Below, piece by piece: positions 8,461-13,738 of a DNA stretch of 13,738 nucleotides. This stretch comes from Candidatus Eiseniibacteriota bacterium (GTDB taxonomy: Bacteria > JAFGKV01): the NCBI GenBank assembly GCA_025453925.1, contig JALOPK010000059.1:1-13738 (forward strand), read 5' to 3'. Both the position numbers and the translations under genes were made by a program. The notes under the pieces were generated by a model, which worked only from the letters and a program-made list of their open reading frames with translations, had not been told where the DNA came from and did no database searches. Positions within the stretch are counted from its first letter, which is position 1; each line of letters opens with the position of its first letter.

Positions 8461-10192
8461 TCCGCGGCGCGCGGCGGCGGCGTTGTTGCTGTGCGTCAGG
8501 GTGTGCGCCGGGGCAGGGTCAGACGCCGCCCCCGACGATTCGGTGTTCGGCGCCATGGAGGACGAGCTGCACCGGTCTCTCGAAGGCCTCTCCATGGTGG
8601 ACCTCGACCCCCCGTACTTCCTGAGCTATGAGGTGCGTGAGCATGCGACCACCGTGGCGGACGCGCGCTATGACGCGATGGTGCGCTCCACCTCCCGCAC
8701 CACGCGCACCCTCGGCATCGACCTCCGGGTCGGCGATCCGTCATTGGATAACACGAACTTTTACGCCGACTGGTCGGATGCGTGGGGCCGGCCGGCGGAT
8801 CTGGTCGAAGAGGATGACTACTGGGCGCTCCGTCATGAGATCTGGTACCGCACAGACAAGGCCTACAAAGCGGCGGTCGAACGGCTCGCGAAGAAGAAGG
8901 CCTATCTCCAATCGCATCCTTCCGATGAAGCGCTGGTCGACCTCTCGCCGGTCGAGCCGTGCGTGCACATCGAAGACCGCCAGTCCTCCGCGGTGGACCA
9001 GGGGGTGATCCACGCCTTGCTCAACACCGCCGTCGAGGCGTGCCACGAGGTGCCCGCACTGCAGGACTGGGATGTCGGATTCCTGGGCGATACCGAAACA
9101 CGATGGTTCGTGAGTTCCGAGGGAAGTCGCGTGCGCACCGTCGGGCACGGCTACGCGCTCACGGTCAGCGGCACCACGCAGGCTCATGACGGCCAGCGCC
9201 TCTGTGCGCAGCGCCGCTACATGGTGCCCACGCTGAACGCGATGCCCACGAAGGAGGATCTCGCCCACGACGTCCGCCGGTTCTTCGAGGAGCTCTCGGC
9301 AATGGCCGGCGCAGACCTGCTCGACGAGTACGCCGGCCCGGTGCTCTTCACCGAGTATGCCGCTGCGCAATTCATGGCCGGCCTCTTTGCGGAGCAGCTC
9401 ACTCTCCCCCGGACTCCTCTGGTGGCAACCGAGTGGATGCGGGAGTATTTCCAACCGGGCAAGCTGGCGGGGAGGGTGAACAGGAGGGTTCTGCCCCGGT
9501 TCGTGACGATCCTTGATGACCCCGGCCGGACAACCTGGCGAGGAATGCCGCTCATGGGTTCCCGGTTCGTCGATGATCAGGGAGTAAGGTGCCGGCCCTT
9601 CGCTCTGGTCATGCACGGACGGCTGGTGACGCTCCCGATCACCCGATCGCCGTCGCGGAAAGTCAGTGAACCGAACGGCCGCGCGATCAAGGTGCAGGCG
9701 GAGGCGGCGGTCCCCGGGATCAGCAACCTCATCGTTCGCGCCGATAACCGTCTGAGCCGCGAGCGGCTGATCAAGGAACTCCGCAGGCTGTGCGTCGAAT
9801 ACGAACTGGAGTTCGGCCTGCTCGTTTCTCAGCTCGAGGATCCGTCGGTCGGCGCCCGATACCGGTGGACCGAGGCGCGCAACGGTGATGACGCGTCGCT
9901 TCTCCCGCCGCCCCTCATGGTGTACAAGGTGTTCGCCGACGACGGCCGGATGGAGCCGGTTCGAGGTCTGGTGTTCGAGGATGTCACCATCAGAAGCCTG
10001 CGGGACATCGTGGCCTGCGGGAAGGACGAACGGGCCTACAACATGTTCGTGAATGCGGGGTTCACCGACATGTCCTACCCTGCCTCCATCATCACCCCAT
10101 CGGTGCTCGTCGAGGAGATGGAGCTCAAGAGCAGCCCAATCAGGGAACCCCTCCCGAAAGTGCGGAATCCGCTCTTCGCGTCTCCGCGGTAG
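8453..10192 (+). CDS. TldD/PmbA-family paralogue without metal ligands, probable TldE-like partner
   Basis: 579 residues, collinear with the preceding TldD-like protein: LRVGDPSLDNT matches LRVGSMSLDNT, GPVLF matches GPAIL, and YPASIITPSVLVEEMEL matches VPASCISPSILVSEIEV. The site aligned with HEIFGH (residues 309-314) reads AGLFAE, and the C-terminal Cys is Ala535, so both His, the catalytic Glu and the Cys are lost. That is the TldE/PmbA condition: a non-catalytic subunit shaping the partner's cleft. The start chosen is ATG 8453, inside ATGGCTGA, which overlaps the upstream stop by 8 bp and suggests translational coupling. It gives MADPRRAAAALLLCVRVCAGAGS, a plausible though imperfect signal peptide (internal Arg). 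ATG 8426 (MRAVRQSGH...) is the alternative. The frame open back to 8189 is only shadow of the first gene. Confidence 0.85.
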   Translation: MADPRRAAAALLLCVRVCAGAGSDAAPDDSVFGAMEDELHRSLEGLSMVDLDPPYFLSYEVREHATTVADARYDAMVRSTSRTTRTLGIDLRVGDPSLDNTNFYADWSDAWGRPADLVEEDDYWALRHEIWYRTDKAYKAAVERLAKKKAYLQSHPSDEALVDLSPVEPCVHIEDRQSSAVDQGVIHALLNTAVEACHEVPALQDWDVGFLGDTETRWFVSSEGSRVRTVGHGYALTVSGTTQAHDGQRLCAQRRYMVPTLNAMPTKEDLAHDVRRFFEELSAMAGADLLDEYAGPVLFTEYAAAQFMAGLFAEQLTLPRTPLVATEWMREYFQPGKLAGRVNRRVLPRFVTILDDPGRTTWRGMPLMGSRFVDDQGVRCRPFALVMHGRLVTLPITRSPSRKVSEPNGRAIKVQAEAAVPGISNLIVRADNRLSRERLIKELRRLCVEYELEFGLLVSQLEDPSVGARYRWTEARNGDDASLLPPPLMVYKVFADDGRMEPVRGLVFEDVTIRSLRDIVACGKDERAYNMFVNAGFTDMSYPASIITPSVLVEEMELKSSPIREPLPKVRNPLFASPR

Positions 10193-10203
10193 CCCGGAGC
10201 ACC

Positions 10204-10228
10204 GCCCGGGATGCGCGCTGCGCAGGGC
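10204..10228 (+). terminator. GC-rich hairpin after the Tld pair
   Basis: GCCC-GGGA-TGCGC-GCT-GCGCA-GGGC begins 12 nt after the stop: a 5-bp inner stem and a 4-bp outer stem with a one-sided internal loop. No T-run follows. Candidate end of the Tld transcript, low certainty. Confidence 0.35.
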
Positions 10229-10324
10229 GCCTGAGGATCACGCCCCCGGCAGGCGCAGTCACCCTCCCGTTGCACACATCCGCCTCCCCTCGCGGACCAT
10301 TGCCGTCTCCTCGAATCGCGCCGA

Positions 10325-10358
10325 GCGGGCACTATTCTAATATTAGAATAGTGCCCGC
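10325..10358. repeat. 34-bp perfect palindrome with AT core
   Basis: The left arm GCGGGCACTATTCTAAT is followed immediately by its exact reverse complement, with no spacer or mismatch. The central 18 bp are only about 11% GC inside GC-rich DNA. No T-run follows. It could be an operator for a dimeric regulator, a site for another dimeric DNA-binding protein, or the end of a former mobile element. The nearest + gene start is more than 1.1 kb away. Confidence 0.9.
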
Positions 10359-10672
10359 GTCAGCCTGGGGCGCAAGGCTGCATCCGAAGACCGGTGTTCA
10401 CGCCGAGGAGCTGCGCCCTTCGCGCCGCCCTCAGCTACCGGCCGTCGCTGGTCACCCCGATCGTTGTCTCTCACAGAGCTGAATGGCGTGGGCCGAGGCG
10501 ACAGCCCCAATACCACCCGCTGAGTCTCAGCGCACTGTAGACTTGAGCAATTCTGCGTCGTCTCGGACGGGGAGATGGTGCAGTTGCCGATGACGTGAGG
10601 GAAGAAACGGGTAGGTGCACCTCACGAGACCACCGCAGCACATGTCCACGCATCCGGAGAACGACTCGCAGA

Positions 10673-10692
10673 CCTGCCTGCCGGCAGGCAGG
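10673..10692. repeat. 20-bp perfect GC palindrome, REP-like
   Basis: CCTGCCTGCC is followed directly by GGCAGGCAGG. Read as protein, such elements give ACRQAG or CLPAGR peptides, as seen in the short frames here. A diverged relative lies about 110 bp downstream. Confidence 0.8.
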
Positions 10693-10799
10693 GATACCGT
10701 CGGGGAGGGCCGCACCCCCGCAGGGGCTGGCAAGAACCTGCAAAGACCCACGGACGAGGCCAAGGCCGGAAGGAAGTGGGAGGGGTATGCTCTGGCGCC

Positions 10800-10852
10800 T
10801 GCCTGTGCGGACACCTGTCTGCCGTGCCGGCACAGGCAGACGCAGACAGGCA
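10800..10852. repeat. Imperfect nested palindrome related to the element at 10673
   Basis: Nested arms: TGCCTGT (10800-10806) with ACAGGCA (10846-10852), GTCTGCC (10817-10823) with GGCAGAC (10835-10841), and GTGCC directly abutting GGCAC (10824-10833), with a bulged A. It shares the ACCTG(C/T)CTGCCG core with the upstream palindrome, so both look like copies of one repeat family. Confidence 0.7.
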
Positions 10853-10879
10853 TGAGCTCGTATCAGCGATGAAGGAGGA

Positions 10880-11280
10880 GTAGCGACCTCTGAGGAGATG
10901 CGCGACATCTCTCTCATTTGGGTACCACCCGGATGAGGCAAAGGAGCTCTCGGTCGTTGCGGTTTCTGGAGCAGCGCAGGTCCCGGGCACAGGACCGGGG
11001 GAAGCCTGAATCGCTGGAAGGGAACGAGGCCCGCGGTAAACCGGCATTGGGAGGGGTGAATGTGTTCCAGCACTTACGCATCACCGATGTGGGGAAGGCC
11101 ACGGGAGGACATGCTACGGTCGCCAACCGGACTCGGGAAATCCGACCGTCCGGGATGACACCGGGGGCCTGGGGAAACGTGACTATGGAAACTGGGTTAC
11201 GGCCCATATCGAAAGGTGCGGGGACCAATCCCCCAGCTGCCTACGGTGCGCGCCCCCAGCTCTATCCCGACCCCGAGGTA
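10880..11280 (+). ncRNA. Highly structured non-coding RNA, class unidentified (group II intron-like?)
   Basis: Successive local stems fill the block: GAGATG/CATCTC (10895-10911); CTCAT-TT-GGGT with ACCC-GG-ATGAG (10913-10937); CGTTGC/GCAGCG (10955-10976); GGTCC/GGACC (10979-10996); GGTG-A-ATGTG with CGCAT-CACC (11055-11085); ACGGTCG/CGACCGT (11116-11149); a GAAA tetraloop on TATC/GGTG (11207-11218); and GGGG/CCCC (11220-11233). At least four stems need G-U pairs that exist only if the + strand is the RNA. No frame here looks like protein. The general look (GAAA loops, TATGG, purine-rich joints) recalls domain I of a bacterial group II intron, but I see no domain V and no reverse transcriptase. 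A truncated intron, an omega-RNA-like element or a new RNA class all remain possible. Ends are approximate. Confidence 0.45.
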
Positions 11281-11370
11281 CCCACCTCTCACTGAACGGC
11301 CGTTGTCCGATTCCGACCTACACGGCAGTGTGCCCCAAACCTCATCCTCCGCACTCTACCCGTGGCAGCG

Positions 11371-11404
11371 CGGCCACCCTGTGGCCGATGTCAGTCGACA
11401 CTGA
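11371..11404 (+). terminator. Tandem hairpins upstream of the sensor gene
   Basis: CGGCCAC-CCT-GTGGCCG (11371-11387, 7 bp) is followed three bases later by TCAGT-CGAC-ACTGA (11391-11404, 5 bp). They sit between the RNA-like block and the start at 11493. They may end the RNA or be part of it. There is no T-run. Confidence 0.35.
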
Positions 11405-11492
11405 GACGATTGAGGGCCGGACTGAATGCGCCTTGACGGCGCGCCGGCCGACCTCAACTTGCCCATGCGCGTACACTTCGCCCGGGGGTACC

Positions 11493-13738
11493 ATGCTTGT
11501 TCCTCTTCTGACTCTCGTTCTTTACGCACACCCGCTCCTGGCAGCCGGCCAGCCCGGCCCCGGGCTCTTCTTCTCCACCCATGCCATGCGTACCCGGCCT
11601 CTCTGCAAGCTCGAGATCCCTGCCGATCTCAACTCGGACGGAGAGGACGAAGTGCTTCTTCTCAGTGACCGTCACCGGGGCGGCGATGAGGTCACGTTCT
11701 TTCAGCTCCTGAGCCAAAGCGGCGACTTCCTCGCCGGCCCCTACCGCCCCGGTGCTGACATCCAGGACCTCCGCGTCCTGAACGTGGACGAAGACGCCAA
11801 TCCCGAGGTCATTGTCTGCACCGAGAGCCCTTCCTTGGTGCAGGTGGTCCAGTCCGGTCTCGATTCGGCGACCAGCCACCCTCTGGAGCAGAGGTCCAGT
11901 GGTCGGGACGCCATCCGGGTGCTGGGCGTCCTTGATGTCGACGACTCGCCTCCGCGAGAGATCCTGCTTGCCATCACCCCGAGGGACTCGTCTGCCACAC
12001 GCATCGCGGCATTCCACTGGGCGGACGGGAAGATCGCCTGGAGTCTGGATCTCCCCGGCGCCCTGGCGGGCGATGCCGTCTGGTGGGGTGCGGATCCTCA
12101 GAGGCCTGTGGTGGTGCCGTGGTCTAGCGCCTCCGGCGCGGGGATCTGGCTAATCGACCGTGCGGGGAGCCTGCTGCGAGAGCTGCATCTCGCCGCCGAA
12201 TCGGTGGAGGTATCGGCTGCGGTTCTCGATGCGCCCTTAGGCGAGTCGAGCCTCGTGACGCTGACGCGTACCGGAAGCGCGGCGGAGCTGGCCGCCTGGG
12301 TCGAGAACGGGGAAAGGCCTCTTGCTTCCATCACGATTCTCGGTGCCCGGCCGCCAGTCATGCTCTGCGCGTACCGCGGGGCCCAGCACATCGCCGTGGC
12401 GACCTACGCAGGCGATGTCGTCGTACTCGACCTCGGCCTCGGTGAAGTGGTGCGATTCGCATTGCCGGACCCACCGGCCACGCTCCTCGCCGCGCCTGAC
12501 CTGGACCAAGACGGATCGTCGGATCTCATCTGCCGGGTTGGGCAGGGGATTGCTTGCGTACGCCTCCCTGACGGGGCGCGGGAGTTTTGGCCGGGAGCAA
12601 CTTCGGCGCATGTCATGCGCAAGGGGTTTGGCAGGAACCCGCTCCTGGTGCTCCGCACCGGGGAGCAGTACTCCTCTCATGAGATGACGGCTGAATTCCA
12701 GCGGCCTGCGGTGCGCCTGACTCCGTTCATCGCCGGGCTGTTCGTCCTTGGCGCCCTCGTTGCGGGAGCCCTGACCGGGCATCTGATCCGCTCCCTGCAT
12801 CAGCGGGGCTTCCATCGCCGGCTGCTCGCCGCCAGCGACGCACCGGCCGCCATCGTGCGCGGCCGCAGCATCGTCTGGGCCAATGGGCCGTTCCTGCGGC
12901 GCCTCCAGGTTCCCGCGCTCCCCCGATCTGCCTCCCTGAGCAGGAGGCTTTCGGCGGCGGGGTTCTCCACGCGGCCGTTTTCCCCGATCCACAGCGGTGT
13001 GCCCATCCACGTCGTCCGGGGTGATCGCTCCTACCGGCTGGTGACCACCCCCTTGGGCCGTGACCCACTCCTGCGTCCCCATCACGTTGTCTGCATGGAG
13101 GAGGTGCCAGTCGGCGCGGGAGACAGCCTCCACGACGCCTGGGCCCTCGCGGCGGGGGAGCTCGCCGGCCAGATCCGCACCTGCTTGTCGACCATCCGCT
13201 TGGCAGCCCAATGGGTGCTCGGCCGCAGCCCCGCGGACGAGCCCACAGTGCGGCATCGCCTGAACCTCGTATTATCGGAGGCGCGCGACCTCCGGAACAT
13301 CGCAGACGTGCTGGCCGAGGCGGCGCAGCTTGCGGACGAGGAACGGAAACCGGTGGACCTCCACGACGTGATCCGCCAGACCATCGCGGTCCGCGGGTGG
13401 GGCCAGTCCGTGACGGCGCACGAAGGAGGTCCGGCCGTTATCCGGGCCAGCCGGCGGCAGATTGTTCTTGCACTCGACGTGGTCCTCGGGCCGCTCCTCG
13501 GGCGGGAGGAGCACGTCCAGGTGCACATCTCAGTGGTTTCGTCGCGCATGGAGGCGGACGACGGCAATGCCCTCACGCTGACGCTGCGGTGTGTCCCCGG
13601 CCACGGGCAGCCCGACGTGAGCATTCCCCGCTATGCGGCCGCCCTGGCCGAGGCGGTGGTCATGTCGCACGGCGGTGCATTCCGCTCCACCAGGAGCGAC
13701 GGCGGTCTCACGATGAGGCTGGCGTTCCCGAGGCCCTG
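11493..13738 (+). CDS. Membrane FG-GAP sensor with degenerate histidine-kinase core (3' end beyond window)
   Basis: A continuous frame of 748 codons runs off the right edge. ATG 11493 follows GGGGG at short spacing, and residues 1-19 (MLVPLLTLVLYAHPLLAAG) look like an uncharged signal sequence. Residues about 35-400 form a probable periplasmic propeller with FG-GAP-type motifs: DLNSDGEDE (45-53), NVDEDANPE (from about 97), DVDDSPPRE (from 148) and DLDQDGSSD (from 336). One TM helix follows (411-432, PFIAGLFVLGALVAGALTG), then a PAS-like segment near 443-520 (AIVRGRSIVWANGPF). The kinase-like core starts near 545. Where NtrY-like kinases have AHEIKNPLTPI this reads AGQIRTCLSTI, with Gly559 in place of the phosphoacceptor His. 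The N box reads LALDVVLGPLL, without its Asn, and the DxGxG box is CVPGHGQ. The end (MSHGGAFRSTRSDGGLTMRLAFP) still matches the HATPase fold. Probably a pseudokinase; partner unknown. Confidence 0.82.
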   Translation, partial: MLVPLLTLVLYAHPLLAAGQPGPGLFFSTHAMRTRPLCKLEIPADLNSDGEDEVLLLSDRHRGGDEVTFFQLLSQSGDFLAGPYRPGADIQDLRVLNVDEDANPEVIVCTESPSLVQVVQSGLDSATSHPLEQRSSGRDAIRVLGVLDVDDSPPREILLAITPRDSSATRIAAFHWADGKIAWSLDLPGALAGDAVWWGADPQRPVVVPWSSASGAGIWLIDRAGSLLRELHLAAESVEVSAAVLDAPLGESSLVTLTRTGSAAELAAWVENGERPLASITILGARPPVMLCAYRGAQHIAVATYAGDVVVLDLGLGEVVRFALPDPPATLLAAPDLDQDGSSDLICRVGQGIACVRLPDGAREFWPGATSAHVMRKGFGRNPLLVLRTGEQYSSHEMTAEFQRPAVRLTPFIAGLFVLGALVAGALTGHLIRSLHQRGFHRRLLAASDAPAAIVRGRSIVWANGPFLRRLQVPALPRSASLSRRLSAAGFSTRPFSPIHSGVPIHVVRGDRSYRLVTTPLGRDPLLRPHHVVCMEEVPVGAGDSLHDAWALAAGELAGQIRTCLSTIRLAAQWVLGRSPADEPTVRHRLNLVLSEARDLRNIADVLAEAAQLADEERKPVDLHDVIRQTIAVRGWGQSVTAHEGGPAVIRASRRQIVLALDVVLGPLLGREEHVQVHISVVSSRMEADDGNALTLTLRCVPGHGQPDVSIPRYAAALAEAVVMSHGGAFRSTRSDGGLTMRLAFPRP

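Larger units (their letters stand above)
10193..11492. other. 1.3-kb region without a credible gene
   Basis: Frames of 60-200 codons cross this stretch on both strands, but all are Arg/Pro/Ser/Gln-rich, lack domains and run across palindromes. Its content is a hairpin at 10204, a 34-bp palindrome at 10325, two related GC-rich palindromes at 10673 and 10800, a folded RNA-like block at about 10880-11280, and paired hairpins at 11371-11404. I see no tRNA, rRNA or CRISPR array here. Confidence 0.6.

Noticed and set aside
7363-8595. 410-codon open frame on the - strand across the Tld pair
   Set aside because: Antisense to the HExxxH and C-terminal domains of the TldD-like gene and into its paralogue; Arg/His/Asp-rich with no domain.
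10471-11295. Overlapping 80-200 codon frames on both strands of the gene-free region
   Set aside because: Composition is Arg/Pro/Ser-rich, the frames cross palindromes, and the DNA is better explained by RNA-like stems. No domain or good ribosome binding site supports any of them.
11426-11668. 80-codon + strand frame starting at 11426
   Set aside because: It is in another frame from the 748-codon sensor frame starting at 11493 and its sequence is not protein-like.
12237-13256. 339-codon open frame on the - strand
   Set aside because: Antisense to the FG-GAP/kinase-like frame, which has recognisable FG-GAP, TM and PAS-like features; the antisense product has none.
1-13738. CRISPR array, tRNA, rRNA or intact insertion sequence
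   Set aside because: No spaced direct repeats, no cloverleaf or rRNA segments, and no transposase, integrase or reverse transcriptase frame were found on reading both strands.

Overview
The window is GC-rich (about 65% by eye) bacterial DNA. It codes densely on both strands, apart from one 1.3-kb stretch without a credible gene. Lipoprotein and Sec-type signal peptides and FG-GAP repeats on a membrane sensor suggest a Gram-negative-type, probably uncultured environmental lineage. I cannot assign a phylum. Palindromes of the CCTGCCTGCC/GGCAGGCAGG type fit that picture.

Layout. (1) 33-2306 (+): a putative lipoprotein of the sulfatase/alkaline-phosphatase superfamily with Thr where sulfatases have Cys or Ser; it may start left of the window. 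(2) 2307-2428: convergent gap with two hairpins. (3) 6368-2429 (-): a two-gene DNA-repair cassette, mrfA (DExH helicase with a C-terminal four-Cys motif) then mrfB (RNase H-like exonuclease with a probable TPR tail), in the same order as B. subtilis yprA-yprB. The genes are 220 bp apart, and a heptanucleotide repeat runs into the mrfB GTG start. (4) 6369-6744: divergent intergenic region. (5) 6745-10192 (+): two overlapping TldD/PmbA-family genes, both with apparent export signals. The first keeps HExxxH and the C-terminal Cys; the second has lost all of them. (6) 10193-11492: no gene, but a 34-bp perfect palindrome, two related GC-rich palindromes, and about 400 nt of strongly folded sequence that looks like a + strand non-coding RNA, possibly group II intron-like. 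(7) 11493 to the right edge (+): an unfinished reading frame for a membrane sensor (FG-GAP repeats, one TM helix, PAS-like region, histidine-kinase core) whose phosphoacceptor His and ATP-binding Asn/Asp residues are missing, i.e. a pseudo-histidine-kinase.

How they fit together. MrfA and MrfB probably act in one excision-repair route. The two Tld proteins probably form an exported active/inactive pair, by analogy with cytosolic TldD/TldE. Nothing ties the sulfatase-like protein, the Tld pair and the pseudokinase into one pathway. The best candidates for something undescribed are the exported Tld pair, the structured RNA block and the pseudokinase sensor.
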